From: Lachnoclostridium sp. UBA1175
GTDB lineage: Bacteria > Bacillota > Clostridia > Lachnospirales > Lachnospiraceae
Reading direction: 5' to 3'
NCBI GenBank assembly: GCA_002311665.1
Contig: DBYX01000023.1
Span: 71,050-135,049, forward strand
DNA: 64,000 bases
In this document: piece by piece, positions 23,014 to 30,777 of the stretch
Layout of the letters: each line of letters begins with the position of its first letter
Position numbering within the stretch: position 1 is the first letter of the stretch
Notes under the pieces: generated by a model
Told to the model about the DNA's origin: nothing
Databases searched by the model: none
Seen by the model: the letters and a program-made list of their open reading frames with translations, nothing else
Translations under genes and position numbers: made by a program

Positions 23014-24000
23014 TCACATCCACTCATCCACCCGGATCCCTGCGATATACAGACATCCGTTGTACGAATACACGCAGAGCTGTCTTGTCACCTCAATGGT
23101 CTTATCATCATACTGCCAGATAATCGTTACATTCTCGACGCAAACCGTTGCATCCTCCGGAAGCTCCACGCCGTCTTCCTGTATCATTCTCCGTACTTCC
23201 GGTCCGGCATCCTGCAGACTCATAGCCTGCGATCCGGGGATTTTCCACTCCACCCATTGCAGATCTCCGGATTCAAAATGCAGTTTTGTAACCTTTGCCT
23301 CGTGCTGCGCTTCCACATACTCGTAAAGTGTACAATCCTGCGGCATCCCGTAGTCCGTCCTGTATCTTTCCGAGATCTCCTCGATCTTGTCCTCCGGGAA
23401 AGCCAGCACATAGATTCTGTCGAAATGTCCCCAATCATCGAGCGCGCTCGTAAACATGTAGATCAACTCGTGGGCTGATTCTTCCGTCAGTTCCCCCCGG
23501 TAAGCGCAAGGAGTCGGTGTCGGAGACGGCACTCCGGGCGTCATCGTCGGCGTCGGCGTAGCATTCGATCCTCCCGGCGTAGGTGTCGGCGTAGCATTCG
23601 ATCCTCCCGGCGTAGGTGTCGCCGTATGCTGCGGCTTTATCGGATTCAGTGCATTCTTCGTTATTTCCGGCGTCGGTGTGTTTTGCGGCACTTCCGGTGT
23701 CGGTGTTACCGTTACGCCGGGCGTCGCGGTTGCGGCCGGCTGTCCGCCGCCGGGCCGGTTTTCATTGCCCGGTTTTACATTTGTAAGACCCTTCTTCAGA
23801 AACGCAATGCCGATGACCAGAACAACCGCTGCCGCGGCGATACCTGCCGCGATGCGAATCCGGTGCATGGTTGCCGACGGCACGGATCGACCCGCCGCAT
23901 TATCCTTTCCCGCATCGGCGCGGTACGGATCCGCCTCCTCGATCAGCTTATCCTCAAGCCCGCCCAGCAAAAGTAATATATCGTTATCCCCCTTTTTCAA
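23014..24000 (-). CDS. Membrane protein paired with ECF sigma factor, likely anti-sigma
   Basis: A 328-residue protein: about 45 cytosolic residues, one membrane helix (IRIAAGIAAAAVVLVIGIAF), a Thr/Pro/Gly-rich stalk with GGSNATPTPTPGG-type repeats, and an extracytoplasmic domain of about 160 residues that I do not recognise. The start overlaps the sigma gene's stop by four bases. Translational coupling and topology suggest it restrains the sigma factor and senses something outside. No zinc anti-sigma motif (HxxxCxxC) is visible in the cytosolic part. Confidence 0.72.
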   Translation of the reverse strand: MKKGDNDILLLLGGLEDKLIEEADPYRADAGKDNAAGRSVPSATMHRIRIAAGIAAAAVVLVIGIAFLKKGLTNVKPGNENRPGGGQPAATATPGVTVTPTPEVPQNTPTPEITKNALNPIKPQHTATPTPGGSNATPTPTPGGSNATPTPTMTPGVPSPTPTPCAYRGELTEESAHELIYMFTSALDDWGHFDRIYVLAFPEDKIEEISERYRTDYGMPQDCTLYEYVEAQHEAKVTKLHFESGDLQWVEWKIPGSQAMSLQDAGPEVRRMIQEDGVELPEDATVCVENVTIIWQYDDKTIEVTRQLCVYSYNGCLYIAGIRVDEWM

Positions 24001-24557
24001 AACGGCGCTCCCTCCTTTCTCAGCTTTTCTTCCAACTTCCGTCGCATGCGATAGAGGATGGACAACGTCTTGCTTTCGCTGATGTTATGGAGTTCCGCTA
24101 TTTTCCGAACGGGCAGCAAATACCATACTTTCTGAACGAACACAATTCGGTACAATTCCTTCTGTTCCTTAAGGAATTCGTTGATGCTCCGCAGGAGATC
24201 CTCCTCATTCAGATCATCATCGGAGGAACCAAATGCCGGCAGTACACTTTCCAGTTCGGAAAATGAGGCTTCCGCCGCTCCGCCTCCCCTCTTTGTGCTC
24301 ACAGCGCTGCGATACCGGTCAATGGACAGATTTCTGACAATTCTTCCGAGATACACCCGGAGATTGTCGGGATGATTCGGCGGAATGGAATTCCACGCCC
24401 GGAAAAGCGTGTCGTTGACACATTCCTCCGCATCCTCATTGTTGCCTAAAATACCGTAGGAAACCGATCGGCAGTACCCGGAATACTTCTTCTCCGTCTC
24501 CCTGATTGCCTCCTCTGAACGCGCAAGGAACAATCCAATGATACCGGCATCTTCCAT
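23997..24557 (-). CDS. ECF-type RNA polymerase sigma factor
   Basis: A 186-residue sigma-70-like factor. Region 2 contains SYGILGNNEDAEECVNDTLF and AWNSIPP; region 4 contains LLPVRKIAELHNISESKTL and ends in a basic helix. It is followed directly by a membrane protein gene that is its probable regulator. The ATG follows AGGAGGTGCG. Confidence 0.9.
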   Translation of the reverse strand: MEDAGIIGLFLARSEEAIRETEKKYSGYCRSVSYGILGNNEDAEECVNDTLFRAWNSIPPNHPDNLRVYLGRIVRNLSIDRYRSAVSTKRGGGAAEASFSELESVLPAFGSSDDDLNEEDLLRSINEFLKEQKELYRIVFVQKVWYLLPVRKIAELHNISESKTLSILYRMRRKLEEKLRKEGAPF

Positions 24558-24657
24558 GGAAAACGCACCTCCTGTCGCACAGCTTTTTTTGACGTTTCAA
24601 CCATAAAGACGGAAAAAAGCGGGGGAGATTGTATATTTAGATCAATTTCGCAAAAAA

Positions 24658-26127
24658 TTATTCGAGGATCGTGATGCGCCCGTCCACCTTCGCGTCCAAC
24701 CCGCTGTTCGTCGCAAAATACTCCTCGATGATGTTGTTGACCGACGTCGCGACGACGCGCGGCTTCATATTGGTCTTAACCTCCTCGAGCGGTACGCCGA
24801 AGAAGGCATCGAAGTTGTTGTAGTGGTAATCCTGGATGCCGAGCTTGATGCGCATATCGTCGGTGACATCGTCGCCCTTAAACGTTAACGACTCGATCGT
24901 GTGCGTCGATTTGCGGTAGGTCACGCGGAGCGCCGAGGAGATCTGGTAGAACTCCGTCTCACCGACCCAGGCATCGTCGCGGAACAGATGCCGGAAGATT
25001 CGGCGCAGCTGTGCACCGGTCACCTCGACGAGGTAGAGAGGCCCGTCGAACGGGGTATTTTCCACCATGTCCTGGTACTCGATCACGGGGCCGAGCTCCT
25101 TCTTGCGGATGCTTCCCGAGCCGAACAGCATGACATCGTAGCTTGCCTCCCACGCCATCACGTCGGCGTAGAGGTTGCCCATCTCCGTCTCCTGCTCGCG
25201 GCAGGGGTGCGTGAGTTTGCGCGCCCAGCGCGTCACGACGCGCTTGTATTTGCTGTCGGTCTGCGTGCGGTAGCTGTCGATCAGATTCTCCATGATGTCG
25301 TCCTTCGGAGCGGTGTCCTCGTTGATCGGCACGCACTTCCACCGGAGGTCGAGGATTTCCTTCTTCTCGGTGTCGTACTGGATGTCGAACTGTCCGATGA
25401 CGCCCGTGCCGGTCCCGGCCTGCACGATCGGGATCCCGTTCACATACTCGGCCTCGTCCATAAAGGTGTGCGAGTGACCGCCGATGATCATGTCGACGCC
25501 CCAGTCGGGATCGAGCATCTCCGCGAGCTTGCGGTCGTTGTCGATGCCGATGTGCGTGAGCAGGATCGTCATATCGGTGCGCACGGTGCGGTAGTTGTCG
25601 CAGATGATACCGACCTCCTTCGCCGCCGACTCGAGGTCGATGAAGGTGCCGATGATCTTCTCATTTTTCGTAGAAGCGAGCACTTCCTCGGTGAGGATGC
25701 CGATGAACATGATGCGCATGCCGCCGACCTCGATGTTGATGTACGGCGTGAACACGCGCGCGTTATTCATAGTAATGAAGAGATTCGCGTTGACGATCGG
25801 GAACTTGGCGCATTTTTCGAGGAACAGAAGATGCGCGAAGCCGTAGTCCACCTCGTGGTTGCCGATGGTCGCGACGTCGGGGCGCAGGTTGTTCATCAGG
25901 TCGATCGTCGACAGACCCTGGTACTCCGAGTCGATGACCGAGCCGCGGAACATATCGCCGGCGATCGCGTAGATCACGTTCTCACGCTTCTGCCGGATCT
26001 CGTTCACATAGCCGGACAGGCGGCTCAATCCGCCGGTCTCCTTGCCCTCCTTCTCCTTCGGCAGAAAATCTCCGTGAAGGTCGTTCGAATGAAGAATGGT
26101 CAGTTTCTTGATGCTACTGTCGTTCAT
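24658..26127 (-). CDS. 5'-nucleotidase/UshA-like metallophosphoesterase
   Basis: A 489-residue phosphoesterase. Metal-binding motifs are LTILHSNDLHGDF, ATIGNHEVDYG and IIGGHSHTF; the C-terminal nucleotidase domain has FGSGSIRKKELGP. There is no signal peptide, so it is cytosolic as read, unlike periplasmic UshA. The start at 26127 follows GAGGAGGAAGAAA and overlaps the end of the YczE-like gene by 14 bases; a longer upstream frame is not used. The exact nucleotide substrate cannot be read from the sequence. Confidence 0.9.
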   Translation of the reverse strand: MNDSSIKKLTILHSNDLHGDFLPKEKEGKETGGLSRLSGYVNEIRQKRENVIYAIAGDMFRGSVIDSEYQGLSTIDLMNNLRPDVATIGNHEVDYGFAHLLFLEKCAKFPIVNANLFITMNNARVFTPYINIEVGGMRIMFIGILTEEVLASTKNEKIIGTFIDLESAAKEVGIICDNYRTVRTDMTILLTHIGIDNDRKLAEMLDPDWGVDMIIGGHSHTFMDEAEYVNGIPIVQAGTGTGVIGQFDIQYDTEKKEILDLRWKCVPINEDTAPKDDIMENLIDSYRTQTDSKYKRVVTRWARKLTHPCREQETEMGNLYADVMAWEASYDVMLFGSGSIRKKELGPVIEYQDMVENTPFDGPLYLVEVTGAQLRRIFRHLFRDDAWVGETEFYQISSALRVTYRKSTHTIESLTFKGDDVTDDMRIKLGIQDYHYNNFDAFFGVPLEEVKTNMKPRVVATSVNNIIEEYFATNSGLDAKVDGRITILE

Positions 26128-26791
26128 TTTCTTCCTCCTCCTGATCTGTCGGTGCAGTTTGCCCGAACCCTCCGATCCGTCGGACGAGCGAGATCGCCGG
26201 TCCGAGGAACAGTGCCATAAGAATGATGCCGATGATCGGCACACCTCCGGCAAGCACGCCGGCGCCGATCGCCGCCCCGTCCCACGCGATACGCACGAGC
26301 ATCGGCGGGACCTTCGGCCAGCGGCCTGTGATCTTCTCCGTCAGAATGATCGGCAGACCGTCATACGGAGAGACACCCATATCCACATTGATGTACACTG
26401 CCGCGCTGATGATAAAACACAACAGCGCGACGAGGAATATACTCCACCGACCCGCAGGCATCGTGAACGCCTTCGCGGGGATGCATTTTCCCCAGAGCCA
26501 CGTAAAAAAGTCCGCGTAGTAGCCGATCAGTACCATATTGAAAATCGTGCCGAACCCGATCAGCGAGCGCTTGAGCATCAGCACGACCGCCAGCATGACC
26601 GCGTTGACGATCAGCTGCCAGGTGCCGAAGCTTAAGCCGATGCGCTTCGACGCCGAGAGGTTCATAAATGTGCACGGATCCGTGCCGAGGTCGCACATGA
26701 TAAGAAATGAAAGGAAGAAGCCCATGCCGAACACGGCGACGAAACAGATCAGCACATCCCTCTTCTTCCCGCGAAAATGAAACGAATCCAT
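26114..26791 (-). CDS. YczE/YyaS/YitT-like membrane protein
   Basis: A 225-residue integral membrane protein with about six spans. It contains GMGFFLSFLIMCDLGTDPC and NVDMGVSPYDGLPI, the paired 'GxxPxD' style repeats of the YczE family. The function of the family is unsettled. It is the first gene of a two-gene operon with the nucleotidase-like gene, and a consensus promoter lies ahead of it. Confidence 0.85.
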   Translation of the reverse strand: MDSFHFRGKKRDVLICFVAVFGMGFFLSFLIMCDLGTDPCTFMNLSASKRIGLSFGTWQLIVNAVMLAVVLMLKRSLIGFGTIFNMVLIGYYADFFTWLWGKCIPAKAFTMPAGRWSIFLVALLCFIISAAVYINVDMGVSPYDGLPIILTEKITGRWPKVPPMLVRIAWDGAAIGAGVLAGGVPIIGIILMALFLGPAISLVRRIGGFGQTAPTDQEEEENERQ

Positions 26792-26849
26792 TCTTTTTCC
26801 TTGCTGTCCACTCTTAATATTTCCGCATAAAAACGGGATTAACAGGTGT

Positions 26850-26879
26850 AGTATAGACGATTGCGAATCCGCCTGTCAA
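26850..26879 (-). promoter_or_regulatory. Promoter of the YczE-like/nucleotidase operon
   Basis: Perfect TTGACA (26874-26879), 18-base spacer, TATACT (26850-26855) on the minus strand. Confidence 0.85.
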
Positions 26880-26889
26880 GTGAGCGCGG

Positions 26890-27390
26890 TTATCTCCACG
26901 CTTCCTTCGGAAGCGGTTCCCCGTCGAGATGCACCTCCGTGAGCTCGTCCTCGGCCGAGTAGACAAGTTTCAGCGAAAAATAAGGCCCGTCCCCGCGCAG
27001 CAGCCGCAGGAACACCCGGTCACCCTCCCAGATCGGCAATCCGGTCACGCGGTCCTTCTCCACCCAGACCAGCTCCCCCTCGTCGCACACGCCCGGCTCC
27101 GCGTCCGGCGCGATCGTCGCGGTGTAGAGGTGCATATACTCGGTGATATCCTCGCCGTAACGGAAAGTCACGATCCCCCGCGCGCGGTACGATGCGAGCG
27201 TCATCCCCGTCTCCTCGGCAACCTCGCGCTTCAGGCACTCGTCCGGGCTCTCCCCGTACTGAAAATGCCCCCCGACGCCGATGTATTTATCCCGGTTGAT
27301 GTCATTTTCCTTCTTGACACGGTGCAACATCAGATAGCTGTCACCCCTCTCGATGTAGCACAGCGTGGTAAGTTCCGGAATTCGATCCAT
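26890..27390 (-). CDS. Nudix hydrolase (MutT-like)
   Basis: A 166-residue enzyme with a full Nudix box, starting at GGHFQYGESPDECLKREVAE and ending EETGM (about residues 41-64; the G, E, RE and EExG positions match). Such proteins hydrolyse nucleoside diphosphate-linked compounds; the start TTLCYIERGDSYLMLHRV is like bacterial 8-oxo-dGTP-type MutT enzymes. The true substrate is not evident. It is monocistronic. Confidence 0.93.
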   Translation of the reverse strand: MDRIPELTTLCYIERGDSYLMLHRVKKENDINRDKYIGVGGHFQYGESPDECLKREVAEETGMTLASYRARGIVTFRYGEDITEYMHLYTATIAPDAEPGVCDEGELVWVEKDRVTGLPIWEGDRVFLRLLRGDGPYFSLKLVYSAEDELTEVHLDGEPLPKEAWR

Positions 27391-27402
27391 AAATACCTCC
27401 GA

Positions 27403-27432
27403 TTTATACGTTTGTTTTCAAAATGTTTACAA
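27403..27432 (-). promoter_or_regulatory. Promoter of the Nudix gene
   Basis: TTGTAA (27427-27432), 18-base spacer, TATAAA (27403-27408) on the minus strand, ending about 13 bases before the start codon. It overlaps the left end of the duplicated unit. Confidence 0.6.
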
Positions 27433-27844
27433 TTTATTATTTTCTTCGACAAACTCTGCTAATATTTGTACGATATACTTCAGTCAAGAACAGAGGGAAC
27501 GAAAGTTCCGACAATCAAATAAGCCTATTCAAATTTTCATATAATATCAGCCCGGTAAGCCAAAACTTACTCGGGCTTCTCCTCTTTCTTGGGGAGATTT
27601 TTTTTGCCCGCCGATCACCGGCTGCCACCGCTTCCGCGCGAAATTGTCCGAAAAAATCCTTTGTTTTCAAAAATATTTACAAATTGTTGTTTTTTCCGAC
27701 AAACTCTGCTCATATATGTACGTTATAATTCAGACAGAAGCAAAGGAAAGCGATACTTCTTCAAACAAAGCCTATTCATATTTTTCATATAATATCAGCC
27801 CGGTAAGCCAAAACTTACTCGGGCTTCTCCTCTTTCTTGGGGAG
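27411..27844. repeat. Tandem duplication of a ~186-bp intergenic unit
   Basis: Copy 1 is 27411-27596 and copy 2 is 27660-27844, separated by a GC-richer 63-bp spacer. Blocks shared almost perfectly are TTTGTTTTCA, GACAAACTCTGCT, CATATAATATCAGCCCGGTA and the last 60 bases; the stretch between (27481-27515 against 27731-27765) has drifted. Neither copy codes for protein. Confidence 0.9.
27474..27605 (+). ncRNA. Candidate small RNA, copy 1
   Basis: A -10-like TATACT (27474-27479) precedes a short hairpin GGAAC-GAAA-GTTCC, a strong hairpin AGCCCGGTAAG / CTTACTCGGGCT (27549-27577) and a second small stem CTCC / GGAG ending in nine T (27597-27605). This is the profile of an independently transcribed, terminator-ended RNA. 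No -35 match is seen at normal spacing, though CGACAAACTCTG upstream is conserved between the copies. Confidence 0.5.
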
Positions 27845-27851
27845 TTTTTTT
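27724..27851 (+). ncRNA. Candidate small RNA, copy 2
   Basis: The second copy has a perfect TATAAT (27724-27729), the same hairpin AGCCCGGTAAG / CTTACTCGGGCT (27797-27825), and the same terminal stem followed by seven T (27845-27851). The apical 5' hairpin of copy 1 is not preserved. It ends about 20 bases from the convergent gene's stop at 27872. Confidence 0.5.
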
Positions 27852-27871
27852 ATTTCCCCGTTCATATTCTC

Positions 27872-29083
27872 TTAATCCGGCAGTTTCTGGTCGATCAGCA
27901 TGCTGATGCGGTTGTAGTAGTTCAGTTTCAGTCCGGAGGAATCCGTCTCCACCACAGTGATCGCCGCATTCGGATACGCGCGGCGCAGATTCGGGTAGAC
28001 GCCGCGGCCCGCGCACACGTTGGCCATACAACCGAACGGCGCGATGCAGAGAATTTTCCGCACGCCGTGGCGGATGTAATCGATCGTCTCGGCGCCGAGG
28101 AGCCAGCCGTCGCCGACCGTGAGGTTGTGCGACACAAGCTCACGGGAGTTCTTGTCCATCGTCTTGTAGCGGCTCAGGCAGTGGAAGCCGTTGCGGCGCA
28201 GCGCGAGTATCATCTCGTCCTGCACATGCATCATCAAGCGCTTCGCCAGCTCGAAGCCGACGCGCTCCGCGTTCCACTTCTTCGGCTTGTGGGAATCAAT
28301 ATAGTACAGGCCGTACCAGGACGCACCGTTCACGTGCGCCTCGCAGCCGTTCTCCTCGAGATAGTTGACAACGTTCCAGTTTCCGAGCGCACAGTATTTT
28401 ACGTAAAATTCCGCCGCAAGTCCGATGACCTGCCGCTTCTCCCCCGTGCGCGGGATCTTGCGGAACGACTGTGCGATGCGCTCGAAATTGCGCTTCATAT
28501 GACGAAGCGTCAGATGCCGTCCGAGGCGAAGGTCCGTCGAGAGCTCCTTCATCCAGCGCTTGCACAGCGCGTCGGTCTCGCCCTTGTTGACCTCGTACGG
28601 GCGCGTCTGGTTCGTGAGCAGCAGCAAAATGTCGCCGTAATACAGGCCGAACAGGCCGCGGACCGCCGTGTCATAGCTGATCGGAAACGAGATCTCGTCG
28701 CACACGTGCCGCACATTGATCGTCATCACGCGCACATCCTCGTAGTGCGAGTTGCGCAGCGACCGCTGCATCAGTCCGATGTAGCAGGCACCACGGCAGG
28801 CGTCGCCGGCCGTTGGCATCAATATGAATGTCTTCTTCGGGTCGTATTTGCCGCTCTTCAGGGCGCGGACCACCTGCCCCGTCATCAGTACGAACGGGTA
28901 ACAGATGTCGTAGTTCACATATTTGAGGCCCTCCTCGCGCACGAGAAACTCATCGTCGTCCTCGAGCGGAACACAGGAGTACCCCTTGGTCCAGAACATA
29001 AAACGCAGCAGCGGAAAATGCATATCCAGCGTCGCCGGGATCAGGATCGTGTTCTCCTCCCGGTTCTTCTTGATCTTGTACAT
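27872..29083 (-). CDS. 2-hydroxyacyl-CoA dehydratase-like protein (COG3581-like)
   Basis: A 403-residue soluble protein. Segments such as NYDICYPFVLMTGQVVRALK, PTAGDACRGACYIG and IAPFGCMANVCAGRGVYPNL, with several conserved Cys, match the group of proteins related to 2-hydroxyglutaryl-CoA dehydratase subunits that usually accompany or are fused to a BadF/HgdC-type ATPase activator. No such activator is in the window. An iron-sulfur cofactor is likely by family; the substrate is unknown. It has a consensus promoter. Confidence 0.75.
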   Translation of the reverse strand: MYKIKKNREENTILIPATLDMHFPLLRFMFWTKGYSCVPLEDDDEFLVREEGLKYVNYDICYPFVLMTGQVVRALKSGKYDPKKTFILMPTAGDACRGACYIGLMQRSLRNSHYEDVRVMTINVRHVCDEISFPISYDTAVRGLFGLYYGDILLLLTNQTRPYEVNKGETDALCKRWMKELSTDLRLGRHLTLRHMKRNFERIAQSFRKIPRTGEKRQVIGLAAEFYVKYCALGNWNVVNYLEENGCEAHVNGASWYGLYYIDSHKPKKWNAERVGFELAKRLMMHVQDEMILALRRNGFHCLSRYKTMDKNSRELVSHNLTVGDGWLLGAETIDYIRHGVRKILCIAPFGCMANVCAGRGVYPNLRRAYPNAAITVVETDSSGLKLNYYNRISMLIDQKLPD

Positions 29084-29131
29084 AACTACCCCCCGTAACC
29101 CGCGCCTCCCCGGCGCGGTGCTTGTCCTTTC

Positions 29132-29160
29132 ATGATAGAGGCAGCCGAAGGAAAAGTCAA
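29132..29160 (-). promoter_or_regulatory. Promoter of the dehydratase-like gene
   Basis: TTGACT (29155-29160), 17-base spacer, TATCAT (29132-29137) on the minus strand. Confidence 0.8.
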
Positions 29161-29236
29161 CGAATATTTCTCCTCCGCTGCCCCGGGCGCCCTCCGGCGC
29201 GGCCGTGGATTCCTCTCGATCCGGGGCGGTTTGCTT

Positions 29237-29265
29237 TTGACTTTTCCGTCCGCGGGTAGTATAAT
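29237..29265 (+). promoter_or_regulatory. upp: Promoter of upp
   Basis: TTGACT (29237-29242), 17-base spacer, perfect TATAAT (29260-29265), about 50 bases ahead of the upp start. It is divergent from the dehydratase-like promoter about 100 bases away. Confidence 0.88.
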
Positions 29266-29317
29266 GAACAAGGTGCGAACAAGCGCGCCGACATGTTTAA
29301 TCAGGAGGACGGATACG

Positions 29318-29947
29318 ATGGGTAAAGTAGTGATTATGGACCATCCGTTGCTGCAGCACAAGATCGGCATCATGCGGATGAAAGAGACTTCAACGAAGGA
29401 TTTTCGCGACCTGGTCAACGAGGTTGCCATGCTGATATACTACGAGGCGAGCCGTGATCTTCCGCTCGCTGACAAGGAGATCGAGACACCGCTGTGCAAG
29501 ACGACGGTGAAGGAGATCGCAGGCAAGAAGCTCTGCGTCGTTCCGATCCTTCGCGCCGGCATCGGCCTGTGCGACGGTATCCTGCGTATGAACCCGAACG
29601 CGAAGGTCGGACACATCGGCCTCTACCGCGACGAGCAGACGCTGGAGCCGCACGAGTACTTCTGCAAGATGCCGCACGACGCCGCGGACCGTGACATATT
29701 CGTCGTCGATCCGATGCTTGCGACCGGCGGATCCGCCATCGCGGCGATCGATATGCTCAAGAAGCGCGGCATCAACCGCATCCGCTTCCTGTGCCTGATC
29801 GCAGCTCCGGAGGGACTTGAGGCACTCCGCAAGGCGCATCCCGAGGTTGACATCTACATCGGCGCGATGGATGAATGCCTCAACGAAAACGGCTACATTC
29901 TTCCGGGTCTCGGCGACGCCGGCGACAGGATCTTCGGCACAAAGTAA
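29318..29947 (+). CDS. upp: Uracil phosphoribosyltransferase
   Basis: This enzyme salvages uracil: uracil + PRPP gives UMP + diphosphate. The start at 29318 (MGKVVIMDHPLLQHKIGIMR) follows AGGAGG and gives the family's usual 209 residues; an open extension upstream lacks a site. The PRPP loop is DPMLATGGSA (about residues 131-140), and the uracil-binding C-terminus is GYILPGLGDAGDRIFGTK. It is monocistronic. Confidence 0.98.
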   Translation: MGKVVIMDHPLLQHKIGIMRMKETSTKDFRDLVNEVAMLIYYEASRDLPLADKEIETPLCKTTVKEIAGKKLCVVPILRAGIGLCDGILRMNPNAKVGHIGLYRDEQTLEPHEYFCKMPHDAADRDIFVVDPMLATGGSAIAAIDMLKKRGINRIRFLCLIAAPEGLEALRKAHPEVDIYIGAMDECLNENGYILPGLGDAGDRIFGTK

Positions 29948-29959
29948 TTTTCCGCATAT

Positions 29960-29992
29960 AATATTGGTTCTACTATTGTAGAATCAATATTG
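29960..29992 (+). repeat. AT-rich hairpin after upp
   Basis: Arms AATATTGGTTCTAC and GTAGAATCAATATT form a 14-bp stem (one G.T pair) with a four-base loop. There is no T tract. It lies between the upp stop and the main terminator; an RNA-stabilising stem or a protein-binding site are both possible. Confidence 0.6.
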
Positions 29993-30009
29993 TGAACACG
30001 ACAAAAAGC

Positions 30010-30050
30010 AAGAGCCATACCCCGTCATTCGGGATATGGCTCTTTTTTTC
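30010..30050 (+). terminator. Bidirectional terminator between upp and the response regulator gene
   Basis: Stem AGAGCCATACCCCG / CGGGATATGGCTCT followed by eight T on the plus strand; the minus strand has CTTGCTTTTTG. It serves upp and probably the convergent transporter operon. Confidence 0.9.
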
Positions 30051-30078
30051 TCTGCCTGTCGGCTCCTCCGCCGCTCCG

Positions 30079-30726
30079 TCACTTCTTCCCCGTCAGGTAG
30101 TACACGGCGAGCGCCGTCCGGTGCGACAGCCCCTCTTTCGAGAGGATGCCGGTGATGTAATTCTTGACGGTTCCCTCGGAGATGAAGAGTTTGTTCGCAA
30201 TCTCCTTGTTGGAGAGCCCCTCCGCAACCGCCTTGATGATCTCCAGCTCGCGCGGCGAGTAGTCCGATGCGTCAAATCCCGCTGCCGCGCTGCCCGAGGT
30301 GATCGCGCCCGCGGCTCCGCCCGCAAGCGACTCCAGGACGTTCGCGTCCATCACGCCGGTCCCGTAGTAGACCGACTTGATCATCTGCTTGAGGTGCTCG
30401 GGCGTGTGGTTCTTGATCAGATAGCCCTTGGCGCCGTTTTTGAGCGCCTGCCGAACGAGCTCGTCGTCATCGAACGTGGTGAGGATGAGCACCTTTCCGA
30501 GCCCCCGCTCCACAATCTGCCGTGTCGCCTCAATACCGTCCATCTCCGGCATCTGAATATCCATGAGGAAAATGTCGGGCGCCTCCCTTTCGGCGAGCTC
30601 AATGGCCTCCCTGCCGGTCGAGGCGGTGCCGAGCACTTCGAAATCGTCGTCGACATCCAGTATGATCTTCATTCCGTCCCGCACAAAATCGCTGTCGTCG
30701 GCGATGATGATCCTGATCTTATCCAT
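30079..30726 (-). CDS. NarL-type response regulator (LnrK-like position)
   Basis: A 215-residue regulator: receiver domain with IIADDSD and phosphoacceptor Asp in DIFLMDIQMPEMDG (about residue 55), and LuxR-type helix-turn-helix with YSPRELEIIKAVAEGLSNKE. It is the last gene of the ATPase-permease-permease-kinase-regulator operon. By analogy with Bacillus LnrJK-LnrLMN, it should activate the transporter genes, which have a palindromic site upstream (35123-35136). Confidence 0.93.
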   Translation of the reverse strand: MDKIRIIIADDSDFVRDGMKIILDVDDDFEVLGTASTGREAIELAEREAPDIFLMDIQMPEMDGIEATRQIVERGLGKVLILTTFDDDELVRQALKNGAKGYLIKNHTPEHLKQMIKSVYYGTGVMDANVLESLAGGAAGAITSGSAAAGFDASDYSPRELEIIKAVAEGLSNKEIANKLFISEGTVKNYITGILSKEGLSHRTALAVYYLTGKK

Positions 30727-30777
30727 ACGCTGTTCCTCTCTGTCCGTGTATTTCGCTGTGTCCCTGCCCCGCTTCCG

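Noticed and set aside
24574..24599. ECF-type autoregulatory promoter (TGAAAC-N16-CGAC) ahead of the sigma factor gene
   Set aside because: The -10 lies on the ribosome binding site AGGAGG and the start point would leave almost no leader, so transcription from it would lose the site.
27644..29098. A 484-codon plus-strand frame covering the duplicated unit and the dehydratase-like gene
   Set aside because: It is antisense to a gene with family motifs and crosses the duplicated region and terminator.
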